Assembly (NCBI RefSeq): GCF_002295065.1
Contig: NZ_NSGG01000010.1
Location: forward strand, 124,001-188,000
Reading direction: 5' to 3'
From: Mesorhizobium sp. WSM3859
Lineage (GTDB): Bacteria; Pseudomonadota; Alphaproteobacteria; Rhizobiales; Rhizobiaceae
DNA length: 64,000 nt
Shown: in pieces, positions 1 to 8,167 of the stretch
Layout: every line of letters begins with the position of its first letter
Position numbering within the stretch: position 1 is the first letter of the stretch
Program-made: the position numbers and the translations under genes
Notes under the pieces: generated by a model
What the model was told of the DNA's origin: nothing
Databases searched by the model: none
What the model saw: the letters and a program-made list of their open reading frames with translations, nothing else

Positions 1-1080
1 TGCGGTCGCTTCCGCCGAACGATTGGCGGAGGGTTCGGTGACAGGCAATGAGGTTAGCGGTTTACGACTGACGTTCTTCGGCAGACTCTTTTTGCGTGGC
101 GGCGCAGGTGCTTCGAACTTGGCAATTCGGCTCTTTGCAATTTCGATGAATGCACCGTTCGGAAATGCCGCTAGATAAGCACGATACATCGAGACATCGG
201 ATGTATCCTTGATCGCTTTCCAAAATTCGAGCTCCGTCGCGGTGTTGATGTGTGGCTGATAGGGTTCTGCCGGAGACTGACTAGACGTGGCGTCTGGGTT
301 GAATGAGAATCCGGGCTCCACGAGGGATGAGTTGCTCCAGGGGACCTGCCTCCCAAAAGTGGCGTTCATGACGTCCAACCGAACGCGACGCATAAGGATT
401 TCAATGTCGATCGAAGGAGTTTTTATGCGCTTCACGAGAGAGTCTGCAAACGGGCTATGATCGACGGCCCCATCGAGAGCGACGTTGCCGGGCTGTGTTG
501 CAAAGCCGATAAAAACTCCCCTGCCAGCATCCAGGGCTCCCAGTCCCTTTCCTATGGCAAGGCCGCGACTTTGACCCGGTCCACTCAATTGCTTAACGAA
601 AGGATTGTCTCGACAGGCATCGAGAAGGACGATTGCGGTATTTTCCTCGGCCGTCATGGCGGCGATGATGTCTTGCAGGCGCTCGGCCTCCAGAGCCAAG
701 TCGGCGGGACGTTGAAGGGCGGCATCGATGGGCAACAGGTAATTTTCCCCGTTCGCTTGGAGCCCGTGTCCGGCGAAGTAAAAAAGGGAGACGTCACCCG
801 GATGCAAGTTTCGCCTGAATTTGCCGATGAGTTCCCTGAACGTTGATGCGTCAGCATCCAATCCGAGGGTGACCTCAAAGCCCGTCTCTTGCAAAACCCG
901 GGAGATCGCGCTCGCATCATTCACCCCGTTGGGCAGTGATGGTGCATACCGGTAGGCCGAATTGCCGATGACAAGCGCATATCTGTGGCTGCGTTGAGCG
1001 ATCTGGACCTCAGAGGAAGCCGCTGTTGACAAGCCGGCCAGAAAAAGAAGGCACGCGCACAACAAGCAAATCTTGGACAT
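1..1080 (-). CDS. Secreted caspase-family (peptidase C14-like) protein, 3' end beyond window
   Basis: The frame is open from ATG at 1080 to the window edge (360 residues, no stop), so the C-terminus is missing. Residues 1 to about 21 form a signal peptide (MSKICLLCACLLFLAGL...), implying export. A caspase fold follows: the first strand reads RYALVIGNSAYRYAPSLPNG (34-53), the catalytic His is in YFAGHGLQ (His105), and the catalytic Cys is in LLDACRDNP (Cys156). Both dyad residues are intact, so an active cysteine protease of the bacterial metacaspase/orthocaspase type is likely. Residues from about 225 contain FWKAIKDTSDVSMYRAYL and FPNGAFIEIAKSRI, a short helical repeat often attached to rhizobial caspase-like proteins. 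It is followed by a Pro/Lys-rich linker, so a further domain probably lies outside the window. Substrate and partner are unknown. Confidence 0.85.
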   Translation of the reverse strand, partial: MSKICLLCACLLFLAGLSTAASSEVQIAQRSHRYALVIGNSAYRYAPSLPNGVNDASAISRVLQETGFEVTLGLDADASTFRELIGKFRRNLHPGDVSLFYFAGHGLQANGENYLLPIDAALQRPADLALEAERLQDIIAAMTAEENTAIVLLDACRDNPFVKQLSGPGQSRGLAIGKGLGALDAGRGVFIGFATQPGNVALDGAVDHSPFADSLVKRIKTPSIDIEILMRRVRLDVMNATFGRQVPWSNSSLVEPGFSFNPDATSSQSPAEPYQPHINTATELEFWKAIKDTSDVSMYRAYLAAFPNGAFIEIAKSRIAKFEAPAPPRKKSLPKNVSRKPLTSLPVTEPSANRSAEATA

Positions 1081-1305
1081 TGCGACGTTCCCGAGTATCG
1101 GAGAACATTAGCATCTGTTAAAGCGCGTGGGTACCCATCGTGTGAGACGCTCTTGCTTGGGAACACGTCCAAACTAGCCCGAGACCGCGCCCATAGCGTC
1201 ACGCTTTTTCGGGCATCGACTTCCAGGACTATTCAATCGCCGGAATGATGCCGCAGACAAGGTGGGGCCAATTTTCACGAACTTGCGACAACACCATTCG
1301 ATCGT

Positions 1306-2961
1306 TCAGACCACCGCACCCGCCGCCGCCCGTCCGGCGCTGCGGCCTGAAAAGATGCAGCCGCCGAGGAAGGTGCCTTCCAGCGCCGCGTAGCCATGCA
1401 TGCCGCCGCCGCCGAAGCCGGCCACTTCGCCCACCGCATAGAGACCGGGCACAGGCTGTCCTGTGGCGTCGAGCACCCGGCTGTCGAGATCGGTCTCAAG
1501 CCCACCCAGCGTCTTGCGGGTGAGGATATTGAGGCGCACCGCGATCAGCGGGCCGTTCGCCGGATCGAGCATCTTGTGCGGCCTGGCCGTGCGGATCAGC
1601 TTGTCGCCGAGATAGGTGCGCGCGCCGCGCAGCGCCGTGATCTGCGCGTCCTTGGAGAACGGGTTGTCGAGCTGCCTATCGCGGGCACGGATCTCGCGCT
1701 CGACCTGGGCGACGTCCAGCAGCGGCCCGCCGCCGGCGAGCGCATTCATGCGCGCCACCAGCTTCGAAAGATCGGCCTCGACGATGAAGTCTTCGCCCTT
1801 TTCCATGAAGGCTTTGACCGGACCGGGAATGCCCGATGTCGCGCGTCCAAGCACCTGCCGCCAGCTCTTGCCCGTGAGGTCTGGATTCTGTTCGGAACCC
1901 GACAGCGCGAACTCCTTCTGGATGATCTTCTTGGTCAGAATGAACCAGGAATAGTCGAAGCCGGTGCGCATGATGTGGCTGAGCGTGCCCAGCGTGTCGA
2001 AGCCCGGATAGAGCGGCACCGGCAGGCGTTTGCCGCGCGCGTCGAGCCAGAGCGAGGACGGGCCGGGCAGGATGCGGATGGCGTGCTCGGTCCAGATAGG
2101 CGCCCAGTTCTTGATGCCCTCGACATAGTGCCACATGCGGTCGCGGTTGATGATCCTGCCGCCGGCTGCCTCGGTGATCGCCAGCATGCTCCCGTCGACA
2201 TGGTCGGGCACGCCGGTGATCATCCGTTTCGGCGGCGTGCCCAGGCGCTCAGGCCAATTCCTGCGCACCAGCTCGTGATTGCCGCCGATGCCGCCGGAAG
2301 CGACGATCACCGCCTGCGCGCTAAGCTCGAATTCTCCGGCCACGGCGCGCGAGCTCTTATGTCCGCGCTCCACACTGCTCGGTTCCAGCACGTGGCCGCG
2401 AACCCCGGTGACGGTATCGCGGCTGCGGATGATTTCGTTGACCCGGTGGCGGAACCGGAATTGGACCAGCCCGCGCTTCTGCGCCTCGCGCACCCGCAGC
2501 GCGAAAGGTTCGAGCACGCCGGGCCCTGTGCCCCAGGTAACATGGAAGCGCGGCACCGAATTGCCGTGGCCGACGGCGTTGCCGCCGCCGCGTTCGGCCC
2601 AGCCGACGACGGGGAAGAATTTCAAGCCGCGCTCGATCAGCCAGGAGCGTTTTTCGCCGGCGGCGAAGCCGACATAGGCTTCAGCCCATTTGCGCGGCCA
2701 GAAATCCTCTGGACGGTCGAAAGCGGCCGTGCCCATCCAGTCCTCGAGCGCGAGGTCGTGCGAATCGCGGATGCGCATGCGCCGCTGCTCCGGCGAATCG
2801 ACCAGGAACAGTCCGCCGAACGACCAGAAGGCCTGGCCGCCCAGCGACTGTTCCGGCTCCTGGTCGACGATGATGATTTTCTTGCCGGCGTCAGCCAGTT
2901 CGGCCGCGGCGACGAGGCCAGCCAGCCCCGCGCCGACAATGATCACGTCCGCGTCAGCCAT
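1306..2961 (-). CDS. FAD-binding dehydrogenase (flavocytochrome c / 3-ketosteroid dehydrogenase-like)
   Basis: The 551-residue protein opens with a Rossmann dinucleotide site, ADVIIVGAGLAGLVAAAELA (GxGxxG at 11-16), followed by an acidic residue that would bind the FAD ribose (VDQEPEQ). The C-terminus holds the second FAD motif, PVPGLYAVGEVAGFGGGGMHG, ending in a GCIFSGRSAG helix. This layout matches the FAD_binding_2 family (fumarate reductase flavoprotein and ketosteroid dehydrogenases). No signal peptide is visible, so it is probably cytoplasmic. The substrate cannot be read from the sequence. The gene lies 36 bases downstream of the Gfo/Idh/MocA oxidoreductase on the same strand and is probably co-transcribed with it. 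Confidence 0.85.
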   Translation of the reverse strand: MADADVIIVGAGLAGLVAAAELADAGKKIIIVDQEPEQSLGGQAFWSFGGLFLVDSPEQRRMRIRDSHDLALEDWMGTAAFDRPEDFWPRKWAEAYVGFAAGEKRSWLIERGLKFFPVVGWAERGGGNAVGHGNSVPRFHVTWGTGPGVLEPFALRVREAQKRGLVQFRFRHRVNEIIRSRDTVTGVRGHVLEPSSVERGHKSSRAVAGEFELSAQAVIVASGGIGGNHELVRRNWPERLGTPPKRMITGVPDHVDGSMLAITEAAGGRIINRDRMWHYVEGIKNWAPIWTEHAIRILPGPSSLWLDARGKRLPVPLYPGFDTLGTLSHIMRTGFDYSWFILTKKIIQKEFALSGSEQNPDLTGKSWRQVLGRATSGIPGPVKAFMEKGEDFIVEADLSKLVARMNALAGGGPLLDVAQVEREIRARDRQLDNPFSKDAQITALRGARTYLGDKLIRTARPHKMLDPANGPLIAVRLNILTRKTLGGLETDLDSRVLDATGQPVPGLYAVGEVAGFGGGGMHGYAALEGTFLGGCIFSGRSAGRAAAGAVV

Positions 2962-2997
2962 TTTTCCTCCCAGAATTAGCCGGCGAATTTATCGCGT

Positions 2998-3984
2998 TCA
3001 GACGGGTTCCCAGCCGTCCTTTTCGCCGGCGCGGAAGATGGCGTCGATGACTTTCTGGTTGAGCACCGATTCCTCCAGCGTGAAGACGCGGTCCTTGCCG
3101 CCCTGGGCGGCGCGCACGAAGGCTTCGCATTCCAGCCGGTACTGCTGCGTGCCGGGGAAGCGGAACACCTGCGCCTCGGTATGGTTCTGGTTGTGCAGCT
3201 CGATGCGGTGGTGCTCGTAGAGCCCGGCATTGAACGGGCCGAAGACCTCGATGAAGCCTTTCTCGCCGTGGAACACCATCACCTGGCGCGCCGCCATCTG
3301 CGTCGACAGATAGAAGGATAATTCGAAGTCGCCGAAATCGGCCCGGATCGAGGAATAGATGTCGGTGCCGAAGGTCTTGTCGCGCTCGATCGTCGCCTGC
3401 ACGCGGATCGGCTCCTTGCCGGTCGAAAAGCGCGTCGACACGGTCGGATAGACGCCGATATCGGGCAACGCGCCGCCGCCGAGATCGAGCTTGTTGCGCA
3501 TGTTGTTGGGATCGACATTGTAGTAGGAGAAGGCGCCCTGCACGTGGCGCAGCCGGCCGATGGCGCCGCCGGCGATGAGATCGCGCACCTTGATCCATTG
3601 CGGGTGGTAGACGACCATGAAGGCCTCGCAGACCAGCACCTTCTTCTCGTCGCGCAGCTTGATCAGCGGCGGGATGACCCTGGCGTCGAGCGCCAGAGGT
3701 TTTTCCACCAGCACATGTTTTCCCGCTTCGATGGCTTTGGCCGTCCATTCGACATGCTGCGAGGTCGGCAGCGGAATGTAGACGCCGTCGACATCCGGCG
3801 AGGCAAGCAGCTCCTCATAGGAGCCGAAAGCGTGGCGGGCGCCAAAACGCTCGCCCAAAGCCTTGGCCTTCGACAGGTCGCGGCTGGCGATCGCCGACAG
3901 GACGCCGTTTTCCGAATCCACGATTGCCGGCAAAAGCTGCTCGCGGCCGATCTTCGCCGTCGACAGAACACCCCATCGGAACAT
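2998..3984 (-). CDS. Gfo/Idh/MocA family oxidoreductase
   Basis: The protein is an NAD(P)-dependent sugar or polyol dehydrogenase-like enzyme of 328 residues. The N-terminus FRWGVLSTAKIGREQLLPAI is the family's dinucleotide fold, and the conserved EKPLALDA motif (lysine in the active site) follows GKHVLVEKPL. The frame runs further upstream, but the ATG at 3984 is preferred: the domain begins there and GGAGA lies about 7 bases upstream. The upstream residues would come from repeat DNA. The C-terminal half is the usual open-faced beta-sheet substrate domain (GFIEVFGPFNAG). The exact substrate is unknown. The FAD dehydrogenase follows downstream, so the two may act on the same compound. Confidence 0.85.
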   Translation of the reverse strand: MFRWGVLSTAKIGREQLLPAIVDSENGVLSAIASRDLSKAKALGERFGARHAFGSYEELLASPDVDGVYIPLPTSQHVEWTAKAIEAGKHVLVEKPLALDARVIPPLIKLRDEKKVLVCEAFMVVYHPQWIKVRDLIAGGAIGRLRHVQGAFSYYNVDPNNMRNKLDLGGGALPDIGVYPTVSTRFSTGKEPIRVQATIERDKTFGTDIYSSIRADFGDFELSFYLSTQMAARQVMVFHGEKGFIEVFGPFNAGLYEHHRIELHNQNHTEAQVFRFPGTQQYRLECEAFVRAAQGGKDRVFTLEESVLNQKVIDAIFRAGEKDGWEPV

Positions 3985-4100
3985 CACGCTTCTCCATGTC
4001 GGTTTACAGGCGACGAGGTTTGCCCGAAATCGACGGAAAAGCCAATCGCAGACGCTCCGTGCCGCTTGGCGCATGCATTGTCTAATGTAGCGCTGGTCGA

Positions 4101-4260
4101 CCCCCACTCCGTCTCGGCTTCGCCGAGCCACCTCTCCCCCGATCGACGGGGTAGAGGAAGGCGCCAAGCTTTTTGCCGGCAACGCTTGTCCAGCAACGCT
4201 CCCTTCCTTTCCCTCCGGAGGGGGGAAAGGTGGCGCTGCGAAGCAGCGACGGATTGGGGG
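4101..4260. repeat. Inverted-repeat intergenic element (family A, diverged copy)
   Basis: The 372-base gap between the Gfo-type oxidoreductase and yceI has no supportable gene. It holds an imperfect long inverted repeat. The left end reads CCCCACTCCGTC then CTTCGCCGAGCCACCTCTCC. The right end, reverse-complemented, reads CCCCAATCCGTC then CTTCGCAGCGCCACCTTTCC. Internal C-rich/G-rich stretches (CTCTCCCCC, GGAGGGGGGAAAGG) could fold as well. Short open frames crossing it are by-products. The element resembles a non-autonomous, MITE-like or palindromic rhizobial repeat, and no transposase is present. Confidence 0.7.
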
Positions 4261-4357
4261 AACCACGTGGCAATCAAGCCCCAGGTCGATCAGTCAATCA
4301 CAGAAGATGTGTGCATAGCGTAGCCCGCCCGGCCGGGGGCGAGGAAAGGCGCTGTGC

Positions 4358-4933
4358 CTACCCCCTTCTCCCCGTCAGCGTCATGTCGAAATCGACGACA
4401 TTGGAGTAGAGCGGCGTGCCGACATCCATGCCGTAGCGCGACCGCAGCACCTTGCCGGTGACGTGGAATTTGATCGTGCCGGATTTCAGCCCGCCGAGCT
4501 CGGCGGTGAACTTTTCCGGAAATGTCTTGCCGCGCGCGGTCAGCCGCCCGGTCACGACCGCCGTCGTGTCGCCGGTGCGGGTCACGCTGGTCGAGCGAAA
4601 CTGGATTTCCGGGTTGTTGGCCGCGTCGAACACCGCGTCGGAGCGCAGGAAGGCGTCGATGCGGCCCTGACCGGTGCCGACGCTTTCGGGATAGATGGTG
4701 AGGTCGACCTTGGAGCGGCTTACATCGCTATTGTCGATGCGGATCGTGCCCTTGAAGCGGCCGAAGGCGCCGTCGAAGCCACCGCCGCCGGCCTTGCCGA
4801 TGGTGAAGCGGATCGAGGAGCCCGATGGGCTGATCGTGTAGCTGCCGGCGGCGTCGCTGAGCGCCACCGCGGCAACGGCAGGCACGGCGAGGCAAGCGGC
4901 AAAAGCCGCCAATCCGAGGATGCGCGCGTTCAT
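4358..4933 (-). CDS. YceI-family periplasmic lipid-binding protein
   Basis: The 191-residue protein has a clear signal peptide (MNARILGLAAFAACLAVPAVA). The mature part opens with SYTISPSGSSIRFTIGKAGG and GAFGRFKGTIRID and ends VVDFDMTLTG, the lipocalin-like YceI beta barrel that binds polyisoprenoid-type lipids in the periplasm. Length is typical. A cytochrome b561 gene lies 66 bases upstream on the same strand; this b561-YceI pairing recurs in proteobacteria (E. coli yceJ-yceI). A role with quinone-linked electron transfer is plausible, but that is inference. Confidence 0.9.
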   Translation of the reverse strand: MNARILGLAAFAACLAVPAVAAVALSDAAGSYTISPSGSSIRFTIGKAGGGGFDGAFGRFKGTIRIDNSDVSRSKVDLTIYPESVGTGQGRIDAFLRSDAVFDAANNPEIQFRSTSVTRTGDTTAVVTGRLTARGKTFPEKFTAELGGLKSGTIKFHVTGKVLRSRYGMDVGTPLYSNVVDFDMTLTGRRG

Positions 4934-4999
4934 GGTTTTTTCCTTCCGCAGATACGCATTTTCTGCGTTCTCGCCCCACCAACGAATGATGGCGCGGTT

Positions 5000-5572
5000 C
5001 TATTCCCCGCCTGACGAAGGTGTGATCATGCGCGTCAGCACGCTGTCTCGCAGCAGGAAATGATGACGCAGCGCCGCCGCGATATGCAGCGCCACCAGCG
5101 CGATGCCGGCATAGGCGAGATACCAGTGCGCCGCCGACCAGAAGCTTTCCGCGGCGTCGGATTCAGCGAGCGGCAAACCGGGCATCACGAACAGGTTGAA
5201 CGGCATGGTCGGGATCTCCAGCGTCGACACCGACACCAGTGCCCAGCCGGAGAGCGGCAGCGCGATCTGGAAGGCATAGAGCGCGAAATGCGCCAGCGGC
5301 GCGGTCCTGCGCTCCAGCGTGCCGACCGAGGCCGGCAATGCGGGCGCTACGTTGCCGAGCCGCCAGGCGATGCGCAGGATGATCAGGCCGAGCAGCAGGA
5401 AGCCGAAGGATTTGTGCAGCTGGATCAGCTCGAAGGCGGTGCGCTGGCTTTCGATCCGCATCATGACGAAGCCGAGCACGAACTGGCCGATGAAGATGAC
5501 GCCGATCAGCCAGTGCAGGACGATCATCGCCCAGCCATAGCGGGTGGGGGTGTTGGTGAGGGATGTCCGCAT
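5000..5572 (-). CDS. Cytochrome b561 family membrane protein
   Basis: The 190-residue protein has four hydrophobic helices (about residues 14-36, 54-72, 90-113 and 143-166). Histidines stand at the heme positions: MIVLHWLIG in helix 1, IQLHKSFGF near helix 2, SAAHWYLAY and VALHIAAAL in the last helix. This is the bacterial CybB-type di-heme b561, which passes electrons between the quinone pool and periplasmic partners. It lies just upstream of the yceI-like gene in the same direction and is probably co-transcribed with it. The ATG at 5572 places the first residues directly before helix 1, as is usual for the family. Confidence 0.9.
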   Translation of the reverse strand: MRTSLTNTPTRYGWAMIVLHWLIGVIFIGQFVLGFVMMRIESQRTAFELIQLHKSFGFLLLGLIILRIAWRLGNVAPALPASVGTLERRTAPLAHFALYAFQIALPLSGWALVSVSTLEIPTMPFNLFVMPGLPLAESDAAESFWSAAHWYLAYAGIALVALHIAAALRHHFLLRDSVLTRMITPSSGGE

Positions 5573-5645
5573 GGCCGAAGAACGCCGCCGAGATCAGCTT
5601 TCTTCCGAAGTATCCTATGCCTTGTACCCCCGGACAATTCCAGAC

Positions 5646-5827
5646 GCCGGCGCTGCCCCTCATTGCCCTGCCGGGCATTTCTCCCCGTAGACGGGGAGAA
5701 ATGGGCTGGCCGCGACGCCGGTGTTCTTTCTTGCAGCGTTGGCGATTGGCGAAACCGACGGCAACAGCGCCCTTCTCCCCGTTCAACGGGGAGAGATGCC
5801 GGCAGGCAGATGAGGGGCAGCGCCGGC
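5646..5827. repeat. Inverted-repeat intergenic element (family B, copy 1)
   Basis: The 317-base gap between the cytochrome gene and the LysR gene is mostly one element. It begins GCCGGCGCTGCCCCTCAT and ends with its reverse complement (ATGAGGGGCAGCGCCGGC). Each half contains a hairpin, CTCCCCGTagACGGGGAG on the left and CTCCCCGTtcAACGGGGAG on the right. The centre carries GCGTTGGCGATTGGCGAAA. The copy at 7957-8131 carries the same centre in the opposite orientation. No open frame of credible coding character was seen. Confidence 0.8.
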
Positions 5828-5890
5828 TTTTGACGGGATTTTGCGATCAACGCTGAATGGTAGCCCGCTGTAGAGGCCTCCAACGATCGC

Positions 5891-6781
5891 CTACCCGCTC
5901 ACCTTGAAGAAATCCACGAACGCCCGCAGCGCCGGTCGCATCTGCCGGCGGCTGGGATAATAAACGAAGAAGCCCTCGAAAGTCGGGCACCAGTCCTCCA
6001 GCACGCGGATAAGCCTGCCGTCGGCCAGCGGCGCCCTGACATAGGGCTCGAAGACAAAGGCAAGTCCGGCGCCGTCGATCGCCGCTTGGGCGATCAGATG
6101 GTCTTCGTCGAGGATCAGCGGCCCTTGCGCCGCGATCTCGATTTCCTCGCCGCCCTTCTCGAATTCCCAGCGGTAAAGGATGCCGCTGGAAAAGCGGAAA
6201 CGGATGCAGCGGTGGTCGGCCAGCTCGCCTGGATGGCGCGGTGTCGGCATCGTCGCAAAATAGGACGGCGCGGCGACCACCGCGCCGCGAAGGTCGGGCC
6301 CGATGCGCACCGCGATCATGTCGCGCTGCAGGCTTTCGCCGAGCCGCACGCCGGCATCGAAGCCGCCTTCGACCACATCGGTGAAGCGATCCTCGATGAC
6401 GATCTCCAGCACGATATCGGGATAGGCCGCGGCAAAGGCGCCGAGCCTGGGCGTGAGCGTCAGGTGGGCGGCGGTGCGCGGCACGGTGAGCCGCAGATTG
6501 CCGGCCGGCCGGTCGCGCGCCTCGACCGCCGTCTCCAGCGCCAGGTCGATCTCGGACAGCGCCGGGCGCAGCCGTTCGAGCAGTTGCGCGCCTTCTTCGG
6601 TCGGCGCGACGCTGCGCGTGCTGCGCGCCAAGAGCCGCACGCCGAGCCGCGCTTCCAGGCTCGACACCGCGTGGCTGACCGCCGACGGGGCGATGCCGAG
6701 CTCGCGCGCCGCGCGGCGGAAGCTGGCGCATTGGGCGACAGTCGCGAGCACGGCGAGCTGCGAGAGATTGGTGCGGTTCAT
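5891..6781 (-). CDS. LysR-family transcriptional regulator
   Basis: The 296-residue protein starts with the LysR winged helix-turn-helix (NLSQLAVLATVAQCASFRRA, then LGIAPSAVSHAVSSLEARLG, residues 5-50). A periplasmic-binding-protein-like effector domain from about residue 90 to 290 follows. Length and layout are standard. It is divergent from an aldo/keto reductase with 96 bases between the start codons, the usual arrangement for a LysR regulator and its target. A T-N11-A palindrome lies within 16 bases of its start codon. The effector is unknown. Confidence 0.9.
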   Translation of the reverse strand: MNRTNLSQLAVLATVAQCASFRRAARELGIAPSAVSHAVSSLEARLGVRLLARSTRSVAPTEEGAQLLERLRPALSEIDLALETAVEARDRPAGNLRLTVPRTAAHLTLTPRLGAFAAAYPDIVLEIVIEDRFTDVVEGGFDAGVRLGESLQRDMIAVRIGPDLRGAVVAAPSYFATMPTPRHPGELADHRCIRFRFSSGILYRWEFEKGGEEIEIAAQGPLILDEDHLIAQAAIDGAGLAFVFEPYVRAPLADGRLIRVLEDWCPTFEGFFVYYPSRRQMRPALRAFVDFFKVSG

Positions 6782-6784
6782 TGT

Positions 6785-6797
6785 TCTATTTTATAGA
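6785..6797. promoter_or_regulatory. Candidate LysR operator (T-N11-A palindrome)
   Basis: TCTAT TTT ATAGA is a perfect 5-3-5 inverted repeat that fits the LysR T-N11-A rule. It lies 3 to 16 bases upstream of the LysR start codon and about 80 bases upstream of the aldo/keto reductase. The position suits autoregulation with activation of the divergent gene. The assignment rests on pattern and position only. Confidence 0.4.
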
Positions 6798-6877
6798 GCA
6801 AGCCGTGCGAAAGAGAACTAATTATCGAACGGAACGCGAGACGCTATCTCCCTCCCATCGCAACAAGGAGATGCGTG

Positions 6878-7873
6878 ATGAAAACCCGCAAACTCGGAAC
6901 TGAACTCGAAGTCTTCCCCGTCGGCCTCGGCTGCATGGGCATGAGCTTCGCTTATGGCGGCCAGCCGGAGGCGGAAGCCATCGCCACGCTGCGCCGCGCC
7001 GTCGAAATCGGCGTGACCTTCTTCGACACCGCCGAAGTCTACGGACCGTTCGAGAACGAAATCCTGCTCGGCAAGGCGCTGAAGCCGGTGCGCGACAAGG
7101 TCACCATCGCCACCAAATTCGGCTTCAAGATTTCCGAGCACGGCTCGGGCATCGACCGCATGATCGGTGTCGACAGCCGTCCCGAGCACGTCAAGGCGGT
7201 GGCGGAAGCTTCGCTGAAGCGGCTCGATACCGACGTCATCGACCTCTACTACCAGCACCGCGTTGATCCGAACGTGCCGATCGAGGACACGGTCGGCGCC
7301 ATGGCCGAGCTGGTGCGCGAGGGCAAGGTGAGGGCGCTCGGCCTGTCGGAGGTCAGCGGCGCGACGCTCCGCCGGGCGCATGCAGTGCACCCGATCGCCG
7401 CGGTGCAGAGCGAATATTCGCTGTGGAGCCGCGATCCGGAGGACGAGGTCTTCGCCGTCTGCCGCGAGCTCGGCATCGGTTTCGTGCCCTACAGCCCGCT
7501 CGGTCGCGGCCTGCTCACCGGCACGCTCAGCAAGCCCGACGCGCTCGGCGCCGGCGACTGGCGCCTCACTCTGCCGCGCTTCCAGGCCGAGGCGATGGAA
7601 GCCAACGCCAAGGTTGTTGCCACGCTGGAAAAAATGGCTGCGGAGAAGAGCGTGACACCGGCGCAGCTGGCGCTCGCCTGGGTGCTGCACCAGGGCGATT
7701 TCATCGTGCCGATCCCGGGGGCAAGGAAGATACGGCACCTGGAGCAGAACACGGCGGCGGCGGGCGTTGCGCTGAGTGCCGCCGAGGTTGCGGCGATCGG
7801 CGATGCATTGTCGCCGGATAAGGTGGTCGGCAAGCGCTATACGGAGGAACTGCTGGCGCTGGTGAATGGGTGA
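6878..7873 (+). CDS. Aldo/keto reductase
   Basis: This NADPH-dependent carbonyl reductase has 331 residues. The catalytic tetrad is intact: Asp50 and Tyr55 in FFDTAEVYG, Lys80 in TIATKFGF and His127 in LYYQHRVDP. The C-terminal cofactor motif reads VPIPGARKIRHLEQN. It belongs to the AKR group that includes bacterial and yeast aldehyde reductases (YakC/AKR13 type). I chose the ATG at 6878 because AAGGAG ends at 6870; the GTG three bases earlier is too close to that site. It is divergent from a LysR gene and probably under its control. The physiological substrate is not evident. Confidence 0.9.
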   Translation: MKTRKLGTELEVFPVGLGCMGMSFAYGGQPEAEAIATLRRAVEIGVTFFDTAEVYGPFENEILLGKALKPVRDKVTIATKFGFKISEHGSGIDRMIGVDSRPEHVKAVAEASLKRLDTDVIDLYYQHRVDPNVPIEDTVGAMAELVREGKVRALGLSEVSGATLRRAHAVHPIAAVQSEYSLWSRDPEDEVFAVCRELGIGFVPYSPLGRGLLTGTLSKPDALGAGDWRLTLPRFQAEAMEANAKVVATLEKMAAEKSVTPAQLALAWVLHQGDFIVPIPGARKIRHLEQNTAAAGVALSAAEVAAIGDALSPDKVVGKRYTEELLALVNG

Positions 7874-7956
7874 GTTAGTCACCACTGAGGTGAAGCAAGG
7901 GAGGCGTTACGGCGCCTCTCTTTGCACGTCGCACGAGTTGAAAAATGCGAGAGGTA

Positions 7957-8131
7957 GGCGCGAGGCCCCCCTCTCTGGCCTGCCGGCCATCTCCCCCTCA
8001 AGGGGGAGATCAGAAGTCACACCGGCTTTCGCCAATCGCCAACGTTGCATGGGGAGCGCCGGCGCTGAAGCCGCCAATCTCCCCCCTTGAGGGGGAGATG
8101 CCCGGCAGGGCAGAGAGGGGGGCCTCGCGCC
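7957..8131. repeat. Inverted-repeat intergenic element (family B, copy 2)
   Basis: The 293-base space between the aldo/keto reductase and the nucleotidyltransferase gene is largely this element. It begins GGCGCGAGGCCCCCCTCTCT and ends with the reverse complement of that sequence. Internal hairpins read ATCTCCCCCTCAAGGGGGAGAT on the left and a near-copy on the right. The centre, TTTCGCCAATCGCCAACG, is the reverse complement of the centre of the element at 5646-5827, so the two are copies in opposite orientation. No gene is visible in it. Confidence 0.8.
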
Positions 8132-8167
8132 GACGTTTCTTATCTCTACGACCCTATCTCTACGCCC

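Noticed and set aside
1396..2979. Plus-strand open frame opposite the FAD dehydrogenase
   Set aside because: The opposite strand carries both FAD motifs; this frame shows compositional bias only.
4085..4273. Short open frames in the intergenic element at 4101-4260
   Set aside because: They consist of repeat-derived residues rich in Arg/Pro and lack credible starts or domains.
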